Shown: in pieces, positions 47,027-56,660 of the stretch
Position numbering within the stretch: the first letter of the stretch is position 1
Layout of the letters: every line of letters begins with the position of its first letter
NCBI RefSeq assembly: GCF_023660105.1
Contig: NZ_JAMHGA010000044.1
Coordinates: 62,001-126,000 of the forward strand
Source of the DNA: Desulfovibrio aminophilus
GTDB lineage: Bacteria; Desulfobacterota; Desulfovibrionia; Desulfovibrionales; Desulfovibrionaceae
DNA length: 64,000 nt
Reading direction: 5' to 3'
Notes under the pieces: generated by a model
Databases searched by the model: none
Told to the model about the DNA's origin: nothing
What the model saw: only the letters and a program-made list of their open reading frames with translations
Made by a program: the position numbers and the translations under genes

Positions 47027-47039
47027 CGAGGAAAAAAAC

Positions 47040-48227
47040 ATGAAAACGCTCCTGCTGAAAAAAAACGAAGAAAGACGTATCCGCGAGGGCCACTGCTGGA
47101 TCTTCAGCAACGAGGTGGATACGGCCAAGACGCCCCTGAAGGCCTTCGAGCCCGGCGAGTGCGCCCGGGTGGAGGCCGCCGGAGGCCGTCCCCTGGGGCT
47201 GGCCACGGTCAATCCCGGGGCCCTCATCTGCGGCCGCCTCGTCAGCCGGGACGCCCGCGACCGCCTGGATCCGGAATTCTTCCGGGAACGCGTGCGGACC
47301 GCCCTGGAGCTGCGTGAGCGCTGCTTCGACAAACCCTTCTACCGGCTCGTGTTCAGCGAGTCCGACTTCCTGCCCGGGCTCGTGGTGGACCGTTTCGGCG
47401 GCCTGCTCTCGGTCCAACTCCTCACGGCGGGCATGGAGCGCGCCCGCGAGGCCATATTGGAGGCCCTGCGCGGCGTGGTCCGGCCCGCGGGCATCCTGCT
47501 CAAGAACGACTCGCGTTCCCGTGAGCTGGAGGGCCTGCCCAAGGAAGTGAGCGTGGCCTGGGGCGAGGCGTCGGAGGAGGTCGAGATCGAGGAGAACGGC
47601 GCGCGCTTCGCCGTGTCCCCGGCCTCGGGCCAGAAGACCGGCTGGTACTACGACATGCGCGCCAACCGGGCCTCCCTGCTGCCCTTCGCGGCCGGGAAAC
47701 GGGTGCTGGACGCCTTCTGCTACGCCGGGGCCCTGGGCGTGGCCGCGGCCCGGGCCGGAGCCGAGGCCGTGACCTGCCTGGACGCCTCGGGACCGGCCCT
47801 GGAGGCCGTGGCCCGCAACGCCGCGCTCAACGGCGTGGCCGGGCGGGTGGAATGCATGAAGGCCGACGCCTTCGAGGCCCTGTCCGCGATGCTCGACCAG
47901 GGGCGGCGCTTCGACCTCGTCAGCCTGGACCCCCCGGCCTTCATCCAGCGCCGCAAGGACGTGGAGGTCGGCACGACGGCCTACCGCAAGGCCAACCGCC
48001 TGGCCCTGGGCCTGGTGGAGCACGGCGGGCTGTTCCTGACCTGCTCCTGCTCCCAGCACCTCTCCCGCGACGATCTGCGCCGGGTGCTCCAGCGCGCGGC
48101 CCAGGAGGCCCGGGTGCGGGTGCGGATCATCCGCCAGGGCCACCAGGACATGGACCACCCGGTGCATCCGGCCATGCCCGAGACCGACTACCTGAAGGGC
48201 TTCCTGGTCCAGGTGCTGCGCGACTGA
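47040..48227 (+). CDS. rlmI: 23S rRNA m5C methyltransferase RlmI-like
   Basis: 395 residues: an N-terminal PUA-type domain (NEERRIREGHCWIFSNEVD) followed by a class I SAM methyltransferase fold with VLDAFCYAGALGVAAARAG and the SLDPPAFIQRRKDV motif, as in YccW/RlmI enzymes that form 5-methylcytidine in 23S rRNA. ATG set at 47040 after GAGGA. A catalytic cysteine candidate lies in LTCSCSQHLS. Ends before a bidirectional terminator. Confidence 0.93.
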   Translation: MKTLLLKKNEERRIREGHCWIFSNEVDTAKTPLKAFEPGECARVEAAGGRPLGLATVNPGALICGRLVSRDARDRLDPEFFRERVRTALELRERCFDKPFYRLVFSESDFLPGLVVDRFGGLLSVQLLTAGMERAREAILEALRGVVRPAGILLKNDSRSRELEGLPKEVSVAWGEASEEVEIEENGARFAVSPASGQKTGWYYDMRANRASLLPFAAGKRVLDAFCYAGALGVAAARAGAEAVTCLDASGPALEAVARNAALNGVAGRVECMKADAFEALSAMLDQGRRFDLVSLDPPAFIQRRKDVEVGTTAYRKANRLALGLVEHGGLFLTCSCSQHLSRDDLRRVLQRAAQEARVRVRIIRQGHQDMDHPVHPAMPETDYLKGFLVQVLRD

Positions 48228-48241
48228 ACGTGGCGAATATG

Positions 48242-48276
48242 AAAAAAGCCCCCGGAGCGGATGCGCCGGGGGCTTT
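48242..48276. terminator. Bidirectional terminator between rlmI and the aminotransferase
   Basis: An 11-bp stem (AAAGCCCCCGG against CCGGGGGCTTT) closes a 10-base loop. T's on the plus side (TTT) and six T's on the minus side make it serve both convergent genes, more strongly the minus strand. Confidence 0.9.
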
Positions 48277-48296
48277 CATGTGTCCGTCGGACGGAA

Positions 48297-49427
48297 TCAG
48301 CGGGCGGCCAGAATCTCGCCCAGGGCCGCCAAGTACTGCTCCAGCATGTCCGGGGTGATGTCGCCCATGTGGCCGATGCGGAACACGGGCCGCAGCCCCT
48401 TGGCTTCCAGGTCCGTGTTCAGCTTGCCGTAGCCGGGGTCGAAGAGATAGCCTCGGGAGCGCACGGCCTCCTTGATCTTCTTCAGGTCCGCGACGCTCAT
48501 GCCCCGGGGCGGCCGCAGGGTGGTCATGGTGGGCGAACGGAAGCCCTCCGGCGCGAAGAGTTCGAAGCCGGACTGCCGGGCGGCCCAGGCCTGGACCATG
48601 TCGCGCATGGCCGCGTGCCGCCGGTAGCGGTTCTCGATGCCCTCCACGTTCACGATGTAGTCCAACTGCACGGCCATCTGGTTGGCCAGCCCGCCGTTGG
48701 GCGTGGTCAGGGTCTGGTGCTTGCGGGCCGTGTTCAACTGGTTGAGGATGTCCGAGGAATGGCCCCGGTTCTGGACCCGGGCGGCCTTGTCCAGGGCCTC
48801 GGCCGAGACGAAGGCGATGCCGAATCCGGCATGCAGGCCCAAGGCCTTCTGAGTCGAGGTCACGTACATGACCGGATTGGATTCCGGGATGCGCGCGTCC
48901 GCCCCGCCGAACAGGCTCACCCCGTCCACCACGGGCAGGGCTCCGTGCTTGCGGGCCAGGGCGCAGGCCGTCTCCATGTCGTTGCACACGCCGGTGGAGG
49001 TCTCGTTCTGGGTCAGGGTGACCACGGCCGGACGGTGCTCCACGAGGGCCTGCTCCATGCGCTCCAGGTCGATGGCCCGGCCCGGCTCGAACTTGAGCTG
49101 CACGGCCTTCTTGCCGTTGAGCACGGCCATCTTGTGGAACAGGTCGCCGAAGGCCCCCACCGAGACGTTCAACACGGTCTCGCCGTCGGCCACCAGGGAG
49201 CGGACCGAGGCCTCCAGGGCCGTGGAGCCCGAGCCGTTGAAGAGCATCACGTCCCAGCCCTCGCCCACCCGGGCCATGGTCCGCAGGTGCTCGAAGATGG
49301 GGTCGAAGCGCTTGTTGCCCTCGCTGTCGCGATGGCCGAACTCCGGGAGCATCCCGGCCCGCCGCACCTCGGGGCGCAGCCAAGTGGGGCCGGTGATGAA
49401 CAGGGTCAGGTCGGCGAACTCCTGCAT
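48297..49427 (-). CDS. Class V aminotransferase (serine/alanine-glyoxylate type)
   Basis: 376 residues of the PLP-dependent aminotransferase class V family, close to serine-glyoxylate/alanine-glyoxylate enzymes. The PLP lysine lies in TSTQKALGLHAG, with VVDGVSLFGG before it and GSGSTALEASVR at the substrate site. Start at 49427 (MQEFADLTLF) after AGGAGG; an upstream frame extension lacks homology. It could move amino groups between serine, alanine and glyoxylate or hydroxypyruvate. It lies 92 bases after the chemoreceptor and may share its transcript. Confidence 0.9.
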   Translation of the reverse strand: MQEFADLTLFITGPTWLRPEVRRAGMLPEFGHRDSEGNKRFDPIFEHLRTMARVGEGWDVMLFNGSGSTALEASVRSLVADGETVLNVSVGAFGDLFHKMAVLNGKKAVQLKFEPGRAIDLERMEQALVEHRPAVVTLTQNETSTGVCNDMETACALARKHGALPVVDGVSLFGGADARIPESNPVMYVTSTQKALGLHAGFGIAFVSAEALDKAARVQNRGHSSDILNQLNTARKHQTLTTPNGGLANQMAVQLDYIVNVEGIENRYRRHAAMRDMVQAWAARQSGFELFAPEGFRSPTMTTLRPPRGMSVADLKKIKEAVRSRGYLFDPGYGKLNTDLEAKGLRPVFRIGHMGDITPDMLEQYLAALGEILAAR

Positions 49428-49519
49428 GGACGGGAAACCTCCTGAAAGGAATGGGGGCCGGTCGGCCCGGCCCACCCTCATACTCCCGGCCGCGCCCGGC
49501 TGTCCAGAACCCGGAGAGG

Positions 49520-51268
49520 CTACCCCTGGCGCAACTGGTCAATGAGCCCGCGCAACCGCGAGGCCAGACCGGCCAACTCGCCCACGGCCTGGGACGACTC
49601 GCCCATGCCTTCGGCGGTCTCAGCCGAAATGCGGCTGACTTCCTCCACGGCCCGGTTGATCTCCTCGCCCGCCGCCGACTGCTCCTCGCTGGCCGCAGCG
49701 ATGGAACGGACCATGTCCGTGGTCAGCTCGACCTTGCCCACGATCAGGCTCAGGGCCGCGCCGGCCTCTCCGGCCAGGGACGTGCTCCGGGTCACGGCGT
49801 CCATGGCCCCGTCCATGTCGCTGATGTTGCGCCGGGTGGCGGTCTGGATGCGCTCCACGGCCTCGCCGACCTCCTTGGTGGCGGTCATGGTCTTCTCGGC
49901 CAGCTTGCGCACCTCGTCGGCCACCACGGCGAAGCCGCGTCCGGCGTCGCCCGCCCGGGCGGCCTCGATGGCCGCGTTCAGCGCCAAGAGGTTGGTCTGG
50001 TCCGCGATGTCGGAGATGGTCGTCATGATCCGGCCGATGCCCTCGGCGTGGGCGCCCAGTTCGGCCAGGCCCTGCTTCATGGTCTCCGAGCGGCTCTGGA
50101 CCTCGGTGATGGACTCCTTGACCCGTTCCACGGTGGCGGCTCCGGCCTGGGCCTGGACCCGCGCGCCGTCGGCCTCCTCCGCGACCTTGGAGGCGTTGCC
50201 CGCGACCTCGAGGACCGTGGCGCTCATCTCCTCCATGGCCGTGGCCGTCTCGGCGCTGCGCTCCCGCTGCACCTCCGCGCCGCGCGTGACCTGGACGACA
50301 CGCGTGGAGAGATGTTCGCTGGCCAGGGACAGGCTGGCCACGATGTCCTCCAGGCGACCGGCGGCCTCGCGCAGGCCGTCGGACTTGGCCGAGAGGGCCT
50401 CCTCGCGGGCGCGCTCCGCCTCGCTCCGGGCCTGCTCGGCCTGCCGCGTCTTCTCCTCGGCCTCTGCCTGCCGGGCCTGGACCTCGGCGAAGGTGGCCTT
50501 CAGCTTGGCGGCCATGTCCAGGATGGCCGCGAGCACGCCCGTGGCCGCGCCCGAACGGGCGCCGCCCACCTCCAGGTCGCCGGCGGCGATGCGCCCGGCC
50601 AGGACCGCCACGTCGTCCGGCTCCGCCCCGAGTTGGCGCTTCAGGGACCGGGCGATGAACAGGGCGACGCCCAAGGCCAGGACAAGGGACACTCCCAGCA
50701 GGATCAACTGGATGAAGAGGGACCGCTCCAGATCGGCGGCCACCCGGCCCACCTGGCCGTCCACGTCCTCGAAGCGCGACTCACCCAGGGGTTTCAGCCG
50801 TTCGATGAGCTTATCCACCCGGGCCTCGAAGTCCTCCATCATGGAGTTGCCCGCCTCCACGCCCAGGTTGACATAGGCGTCGGCCATGCGGCGGCCCATG
50901 ATGTACATGGTTTCAAAAGACTTGCTCATGAGGTCGAGGTCTTCCAGGCGGGCCTTGTCCTGGGCGCGCTCGAAGGCTCCCTTGAACTTGGCGAGGTTGT
51001 CCCGGAAGATCTTGGCCTGGGCCTCGGCCTCGGCGTAGGCCTTGGAGGAATGGGTGGCCGAGACGTTGGTGAACGCCTGCTGCACGTAGGCCGTGGCCAG
51101 CCGCATCTCGGCGGCTCCCCGGGCGAAGGGCAGGCTTTCGCTGTGGATGGCGCCCGCCACCTCGCGGACTTTCTGGATGTTCTGGGACAGGACGAACGTG
51201 CTCACGCACAGCAGCGCGAGAATGGAACCGAATCCGAGGGTGAGCTTCCACGATACCGTAAGCCGCAT
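49520..51268 (-). CDS. Methyl-accepting chemotaxis protein
   Basis: 582-residue transmembrane chemoreceptor. An N-terminal span ([14 protein letters not shown]), a periplasmic four-helix-bundle-type sensing region (about 30-185), a second span ([17 protein letters not shown]), a HAMP region (about 207-260), then a coiled coil with methylation helices and the hairpin tip [20 protein letters not shown]. It lacks a C-terminal CheR/CheB-binding pentapeptide. A HAMP-adjacent long coiled coil (Arg/Glu-rich, about 262-300) is notable. Ligand unknown. Confidence 0.94.
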   Translation of the reverse strand: MRLTVSWKLTLGFGSILALLCVSTFVLSQNIQKVREVAGAIHSESLPFARGAAEMRLATAYVQQAFTNVSATHSSKAYAEAEAQAKIFRDNLAKFKGAFERAQDKARLEDLDLMSKSFETMYIMGRRMADAYVNLGVEAGNSMMEDFEARVDKLIERLKPLGESRFEDVDGQVGRVAADLERSLFIQLILLGVSLVLALGVALFIARSLKRQLGAEPDDVAVLAGRIAAGDLEVGGARSGAATGVLAAILDMAAKLKATFAEVQARQAEAEEKTRQAEQARSEAERAREEALSAKSDGLREAAGRLEDIVASLSLASEHLSTRVVQVTRGAEVQRERSAETATAMEEMSATVLEVAGNASKVAEEADGARVQAQAGAATVERVKESITEVQSRSETMKQGLAELGAHAEGIGRIMTTISDIADQTNLLALNAAIEAARAGDAGRGFAVVADEVRKLAEKTMTATKEVGEAVERIQTATRRNISDMDGAMDAVTRSTSLAGEAGAALSLIVGKVELTTDMVRSIAAASEEQSAAGEEINRAVEEVSRISAETAEGMGESSQAVGELAGLASRLRGLIDQLRQG

Positions 51269-51306
51269 ATCATCCTCCGATACTTGGTGTTTCGCGTCGG
51301 GGTCGG

Positions 51307-51336
51307 ATTAGACATGCGGCCGGCTTGGATTGTCAA
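51307..51336 (-). promoter_or_regulatory. Sigma70-type promoter of the chemoreceptor gene
   Basis: Minus-strand TTGACA (51331-51336), 18-base spacer, TCTAAT (51307-51312), 39 bases before the mcp ATG. The full gap 51269-51606 (338 bases) contains no other recognised element; the 5' side of the plus-strand oxidase gene has no clear ribosome site, only a TGACATG before the start. Confidence 0.65.
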
Positions 51337-51606
51337 CAAGAACAATGATCGATTTTACGTATGCCGGTGAAAATGTCTCGTCACAGGCCTTTTCCACTGA
51401 CGCCCACCAAATGCACCCACGAGAAAAGGTTTTGCCGGACATTGCAGCAAGCGTGTCCCCGCATACGTTCAACAGTCCATGGCGAACGGCCGCGGGACCG
51501 GTCCATCCGGGCCCCGGGGCGCGCACTTGCCAAGCCGCGCGGCGGTCCCTATATTCACCTCCTTCCAACGACCAACCCGGTGGACCTTTCGCCGTCAGGA
51601 CATGAC

Positions 51607-54600
51607 ATGCCTCAATTGGGACCCCATATTTCCGTTTCCGACGAACAGCTGGTGAGCCGCGTCTTCGGCCTTGTGGACCTGGAGGGCTACGCCCAGTGGC
51701 CCGCCGACGTGCGCGACCTGGCCGCGGGCCTGGCCGCCGAACTCTTCCTGGTGCGCTACAACCCCTTCGTGGACCCCGACCTGGTGCGCGAGAGCGTCAA
51801 GCGCCGCCTGAACATCGCCCGGCCGACCCTCTCCGGCGAGTACCCGGCCATCCTGAACGTCGCCGTGCGCCACTTCTGGGAGCAGTACGACGCCGACGCG
51901 GCCTTCCGCAAAACCCTGCACGACCGACTCAAGGCCCTGCTGCCCGCCGAGTGCATCGGCGACGCGCCGAACACCCTGGTGGAATGCGCCACGGACGCCA
52001 CGGACCTGCGCCTGGAGCTGCCCCTGTTCGTGCTCTTCCCCGAGACCCCGGAACAAATCCAGGCCGTGGTGCGCCTGGCCAACGAAATGGGCTTCGCCAT
52101 CATCCCCCGGGGCGGCGGCACGGGCCTCACCGGCGGGGCCATTCCCATGCACATCCGGGCCGTGGTCCTCTCCCTGGCCCGCTTCAAGCGGATCACCGAC
52201 ATCGATCCGGACAGGATGATGCTCTGCGCCCAGGCCGGCGTGATCACCCTGGACGCCATCAAGGCCGCCGCCGAGCAGAACCTGCTCTTCACCGTGGACC
52301 CGGCCTCCAAGGCCGCCTCCAGCCTGGGCGGGAACATCTCCGAGAACTCCGGCGGCCCCTTCGCCTTCGAGTACGGCACGACCATCGACAACATCCTCTC
52401 CTACCGCATGGTCCTGCCCGCGGGCGAACTGGTGGAGGTCCGCCGCAAGAACCACCCCCGCCACAAGATTTTCGAGAACGAGACCGCGACCTTCGAGGTC
52501 TTCGACGAAAAGGGCGCGCTGCTGGAGACCATCGAGCTGGGCGGCGCGGACATCCGGGGCAAGGGCCTGGGCAAGGACGTGTCCAACAAGTTCCTCGGCG
52601 GCCTGCCCGGGGTGCAGAAGGAGGGCGTGGACGGCGTCATCGTGGACTGCTGCTTCGCGCTCCATCCCAAACCCGCCCATTCCCGCGTGCTCTGCCTGGA
52701 GTTCTACGGCCGCTCCATGCGCAACGCCATGCTCGTGATCAAGGACATCGTGGGCCTGCGCGACACCATCCGCAAGCAGGGCGATCTGGTGAAGATTTCG
52801 GCCCTGGAGGAATGGGGCCCCAAGTACGTCCAGGCCATCGAGTACAAGAAGAAGTCCACGGAGCTGGAGGGCGACCCCGTCTCCGTGCTCCTGGTCCAGC
52901 TCGACTCCGACGACGAGGAGGCCCTGGAGCAGGCCGTGCGGGCCCTGCTGGCCATCGCCCAGCCTTACGAGGGCGTGGACATCTTCGCCGCCCGCGACGA
53001 GAAGGAGGCCGAGCACTTCTGGGAGGACCGCCACAAGCTCTCGGCCATCGCCAAACGCACCTCCGGGTTCAAGATCAACGAGGACATCGTCATCCCCCTG
53101 GAGGTCATTCCCCAGTTCTCGGACTTCCTGGAGAACCTGAACCTCATCTACCTGGCCAAGCGCTACCGCAAGGCCCTGCTCCAGGTGCGCGAGCTGCCCG
53201 GCATGGCCTTCGACGACCCGGCCGTGGACGCCGCCCTGGAACGGGCCCTGTCCATCCTCAAGAAGAAGACTACCACGGCGGACATCTCCGAGGAGGAGTT
53301 CCAGGCCGAGATCCGCTATTTCTTCCAGGAACTGCGCGACAGCCACCCCAAGCTCGACCGCGAGATCGAGGCCCTCTACGAGGAGATCAAGGCCCGGCGC
53401 ATCGCCATCGCCAGCCACATGCACGCGGGCGACGGCAACTGCCACGTGAACATCCCGGTGAACTCCAACGACGCCGAGATGCTGGCCCAGGCCCACGAGG
53501 CGGCCAGGGACGTCTTCGAGAAGGTCCTGGAGCTCAACGGCGAGGTCTCCGGCGAGCACGGCATCGGCATCACCAAGATCGCCTATCTCTCGGACGAGAA
53601 GATCAAGGCCCTGCGCGCCTACAAGGCCAAGGTGGACCCACGCGACGTGCTCAATCCGGCCAAGCTCACCAAACGCACGCTGCCGAGCGAGCCGTACACC
53701 TTCTCCTTCAACCGCCTCATCCAGGACCTGGACAAGACCGCGCTCAAGGACAAGGAGCAGCTCATCGCGCTCCTGCGCAACATCCAGACCTGCACCCGCT
53801 GCGGCAAGTGCAAGCAGGTCTGCCCCATGTTCCAGCCCCAGCGCGGCCTGCTCTTCCACCCCAGGAACAAGAACATCAGCCTGGGCGCGCTGATGGAGGC
53901 CATCTACTACTCCCAGATCCAGCGCGGCGAACCCGATCCGGGCCTGCTGGCCGAGCTGCGCCGGATCATGGAGCACTGCACGGCCTGCGGCAAGTGCACG
54001 GCCGTCTGCCCGATCAAGATCGACTCCGCCGGTGCCGCGCTCCAGATCCGCTCCTTCCTGGAGTACAAGGGCCAGGGCGGACACCCGATCAAGACCAAGG
54101 TGCTGACCATGCTGGCCCGCGACCCCTCCGGCCGCCTGCCCAAGGTCGCCAAGGCCCTCTCCCTGGGCCAGACCGCGGCCAACCGGGTCCTGGGGCTCGT
54201 GCCCGGGGCCGTGCTGCGCGGCATGCAAAGCCCGCTGTTCCAGAGCCAGGGCCCGCACGTGGACTTCACGAACCTGGCCGAGGAGCTCAAGCTCGACCAG
54301 GGCTTCATCCTCAAGCGGCCGAGCGCCGACCCCGGGGACACGGTGCTCTACTTCCCCGGCTGCGGCGCGGGGCTCTTCTCGCACTCCATCGGCTTGGCCA
54401 CCCTCTTCCTGCTCCTGCGCTCCGGGGCCAATGTGGTCCTGCCGCCCCGGCACCTCTGCTGCGGCTACCCCCTGCTGGCCTCGGGCTGCCAGGAGGCCTA
54501 CCAGGCCAACCGCCACCGGACCCTCATGGAGCTCCTGGACGTGCTCGTGGCCACGGGCAAGGCGGGCCTCATGGCCACCACCCTGGTCACGGCCTGCGGC

Positions 54601-55149
54601 ACCTGCCGCGAGTCGCTGGAGACCTACGAATTCAACCGCGAACTGGCCGAGCCCCCGCGCCACCTGGACGCCCTGCAGTTCCTCATGGAACGGCTTCCCG
54701 GGCCCTTCCCGGCGGGCGAGGAACTGCTCTACCACGCGGCCTGCCACGCGGAGTGGACCGGCGTGTCCAAGGTCAAGGCCGCCGAGGCCTACCGCCAAGC
54801 CCTGGCCGGGATGCTCGACACGCGGGTGGCGCTCTCTCCCGGCTGCTGCGGCGAGTCCGGCCTGGGCGCGCTGACCAGCCCGGAGATCTACAACCGGCTG
54901 CGCGAACGCAAGAAGGAGCAGTTGGACAAGGACCTGGAGGGCGCGGACAGGAAGCGCCCCATCCTGGTGGGCTGCCCCTCGTGCAAGATCGGCATCCGCC
55001 GCTCGCTCATCCAGATGAAGCGCCACAACCCGGTGCTGCACGCCACGGAGTACCTGGCCCAGGCCGTGGGCGGGCCCAAGTGGCGGCGCGCGCTCAGGAA
55101 GATGCTGGACGGCGCGGAGCGCCGGGGCAAGACCCTCATCGTGGAGTAG
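51607..55149 (+). CDS. FAD-linked oxidase fused to 4Fe-4S and CCG domains (lactate/glycolate dehydrogenase-type)
   Basis: 1180 residues in one chain. FAD-binding half (about 110-600): PRGGGTGLTGGAIP at 168-180, HMHAGDGNCHVNIP and GEVSGEHGIGITK, as in GlcD/Dld enzymes. Then a ferredoxin-like pair (CTRCGKCKQVCP and CTACGKCTAVCP, about 735-805) and two CCG-type cysteine motifs (LCCGYPLLASG, GCCGESGLG) as in heterodisulfide reductase/GlcF-like subunits. Likely oxidises D-lactate, glycolate or another 2-hydroxy acid, passing electrons into the membrane pool; lactate fits a sulfate reducer. Substrate is inferred. No ribosome site is obvious. ruvX starts two bases after the stop. Confidence 0.9.
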   Translation: MPQLGPHISVSDEQLVSRVFGLVDLEGYAQWPADVRDLAAGLAAELFLVRYNPFVDPDLVRESVKRRLNIARPTLSGEYPAILNVAVRHFWEQYDADAAFRKTLHDRLKALLPAECIGDAPNTLVECATDATDLRLELPLFVLFPETPEQIQAVVRLANEMGFAIIPRGGGTGLTGGAIPMHIRAVVLSLARFKRITDIDPDRMMLCAQAGVITLDAIKAAAEQNLLFTVDPASKAASSLGGNISENSGGPFAFEYGTTIDNILSYRMVLPAGELVEVRRKNHPRHKIFENETATFEVFDEKGALLETIELGGADIRGKGLGKDVSNKFLGGLPGVQKEGVDGVIVDCCFALHPKPAHSRVLCLEFYGRSMRNAMLVIKDIVGLRDTIRKQGDLVKISALEEWGPKYVQAIEYKKKSTELEGDPVSVLLVQLDSDDEEALEQAVRALLAIAQPYEGVDIFAARDEKEAEHFWEDRHKLSAIAKRTSGFKINEDIVIPLEVIPQFSDFLENLNLIYLAKRYRKALLQVRELPGMAFDDPAVDAALERALSILKKKTTTADISEEEFQAEIRYFFQELRDSHPKLDREIEALYEEIKARRIAIASHMHAGDGNCHVNIPVNSNDAEMLAQAHEAARDVFEKVLELNGEVSGEHGIGITKIAYLSDEKIKALRAYKAKVDPRDVLNPAKLTKRTLPSEPYTFSFNRLIQDLDKTALKDKEQLIALLRNIQTCTRCGKCKQVCPMFQPQRGLLFHPRNKNISLGALMEAIYYSQIQRGEPDPGLLAELRRIMEHCTACGKCTAVCPIKIDSAGAALQIRSFLEYKGQGGHPIKTKVLTMLARDPSGRLPKVAKALSLGQTAANRVLGLVPGAVLRGMQSPLFQSQGPHVDFTNLAEELKLDQGFILKRPSADPGDTVLYFPGCGAGLFSHSIGLATLFLLLRSGANVVLPPRHLCCGYPLLASGCQEAYQANRHRTLMELLDVLVATGKAGLMATTLVTACGTCRESLETYEFNRELAEPPRHLDALQFLMERLPGPFPAGEELLYHAACHAEWTGVSKVKAAEAYRQALAGMLDTRVALSPGCCGESGLGALTSPEIYNRLRERKKEQLDKDLEGADRKRPILVGCPSCKIGIRRSLIQMKRHNPVLHATEYLAQAVGGPKWRRALRKMLDGAERRGKTLIVE

Positions 55150-55151
55150 CC

Positions 55152-55562
55152 GTGCGCGTGCTGGCCGTGGATTTCGGGCTCAAGCGCGTGGGCCTCGCGG
55201 TGTGCGACCCCCAGGGCATCCTGGCCTCGCCCCTGCCCGCCATCCTCCGCGCCGGACGCGACCAGTTCTTCGCCGACCTGCTGGCCGTGATCGAGGCCCA
55301 GGGCGTCCAGGCCGTGATCGTGGGCCTGCCCCTGGCCCTGGACGGCTCCGAAACCCTGACCACGCGCCAGGCCCGCAACTTCGCGGAAAGCCTGCGTCGC
55401 CGCCTGACCATCCCCCTGCATCTCGAGGACGAACGCCTGACCTCGGCGGCCGCCGAGGAGGAGCTGAAGGAGGCCGGCCTGTGCGCCCGGAAACGGAAAG
55501 AACACCTGGACAGCCAGGCGGCGGTCCAGATCCTGCGGTCATGGCTGGACCGGGCAGGCTGA
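55152..55562 (+). CDS. ruvX: RuvX/YqgF Holliday-junction resolvase-like protein
   Basis: 136-residue RNase H-fold protein (YqgF family), essential in many bacteria for 16S rRNA 5' maturation and DNA recombination intermediates. It begins with GTG (VRVLAVDFGLKRVGLAV), with the catalytic Asp in AVDFG, VIVGLPLALDG and a C-terminal EDERLTSAAAE segment. It starts two bases after the oxidase stop and overlaps mltG by 22 bases, an arrangement often seen for ruvX-mltG. Confidence 0.92.
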   Translation: MRVLAVDFGLKRVGLAVCDPQGILASPLPAILRAGRDQFFADLLAVIEAQGVQAVIVGLPLALDGSETLTTRQARNFAESLRRRLTIPLHLEDERLTSAAAEEELKEAGLCARKRKEHLDSQAAVQILRSWLDRAG

Positions 55563-56620
55563 CCACCCCGCCCCGGGTCCTCGTCCCGCTCTGCACGGCC
55601 CTGGCCGGGGTCTTCATCCTGGCCTGGGCGCTCTGGTTCGCGCGTTCCTTCATGGAGCCCGCCGCGCCTCTTCTTCCGTCCGGCCAGGAAGTGGTTTTCC
55701 GGGTCAATCCCGGCTCCCCGCTCAGGACCGTGGCTCGCGACCTCGCGGAGCAGGGCCTGCTGCGCAGCGCCCGGAGCTTCGAGTCCCTGGCCCGCGACGC
55801 GGGCAAGGCCCAGTCCATCCGCGCCGGGGAATACCTGCTCGTCTCGGGCTGGAGCGCGGAGCGCATCCTCAAGGAACTCACCGGCTCCCCGGGCATCCTC
55901 CTGCGCGTGCAGGTGCGCGAGGGCCTGTCCTGGCGGGAGACGGCCGAGGCCGTGGCCGAGGCCGGCGCGGCCTCCCTGGAAGAATTCCGCAAGACCGCCT
56001 TCGACCCCGAACTGTTGGCGAAAAACGAGATCCCCTCGGACTCGCCCGAGGGCTACCTCTTCCCCGAGACCTACCTCGTGTCCAAGGTCTCCGGCGACAA
56101 CGGCCGCGTGCTGGCCGAGGCCATGTTCAAGGAGTTCCGCAAGAACGCGCGCAAGGTCTGGCCGAACGGCCTGCCCGCGCCGGAAGAGCTGCGGCGGCTG
56201 GTGATCCTGGCCTCCCTGGTGGAGAAGGAGTCCGGCGACCTGAGCGAGCGCGCCCGCGTGGCCGGGGTCTTCATGAACCGCCTGCGCCTGGGCATGCGCC
56301 TGCAGTCCGACCCCACGGTAATCTATGGCCTGGGCCAGGACTATGACGGCGACCTGACCCGCGCGCACCTGGAGGACGGGGCCAACCCCTACAACACCTA
56401 CCGCATCTCCGGCCTGCCGCCGGGCCCCATCTGCTCGCCGGGCCTGGTCTCGCTCCAGGCGGCGGCCAACCCGGAACAGCACAATTTCCTGTATTTCGTG
56501 GGCAAGGGCGACGGCACGCACTTCTTCAGCAGAAGCCTGGAGGAGCACAACGCGGCCGTGGCCAAGTACCAGCTGCGCCGCAACCGGGCCACCTACCGGA
56601 GCACACCGGCCAAAGACTAG
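55541..56620 (+). CDS. mltG: Endolytic peptidoglycan transglycosylase MltG
   Basis: 359 residues: one N-terminal span (VLVPLCTALAGVFILAWALWF), a LysM-like segment (VVFRVNPGSPLRTVARDL), then the YceG catalytic domain with the conserved Glu in ILASLVEKESG, YLFPETYLV, and SDPTVIYGLG plus YNTYRISGLPPGPI. It terminates growing glycan strands in the periplasm. Start at 55541 inside the ruvX end. Confidence 0.95.
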   Translation: MAGPGRLTTPPRVLVPLCTALAGVFILAWALWFARSFMEPAAPLLPSGQEVVFRVNPGSPLRTVARDLAEQGLLRSARSFESLARDAGKAQSIRAGEYLLVSGWSAERILKELTGSPGILLRVQVREGLSWRETAEAVAEAGAASLEEFRKTAFDPELLAKNEIPSDSPEGYLFPETYLVSKVSGDNGRVLAEAMFKEFRKNARKVWPNGLPAPEELRRLVILASLVEKESGDLSERARVAGVFMNRLRLGMRLQSDPTVIYGLGQDYDGDLTRAHLEDGANPYNTYRISGLPPGPICSPGLVSLQAAANPEQHNFLYFVGKGDGTHFFSRSLEEHNAAVAKYQLRRNRATYRSTPAKD

Positions 56621-56660
56621 AGGGCGGGCCCGGAGGCAGTGGAGGGGAAACGGGAAGAGG

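Noticed and set aside
44592-47037. First part of a 1211-residue frame apparently fusing hypF's shadow to rlmI
   Set aside because: Only the part from 47040 has homology; the upstream portion is the hypF out-of-frame shadow.
51595-55041. 1148-residue minus-strand frame opposite the FAD/Fe-S oxidase
   Set aside because: No recognisable domain, His/Gln/Gly-rich shadow composition; the plus-strand frame has all the FAD and cluster motifs.
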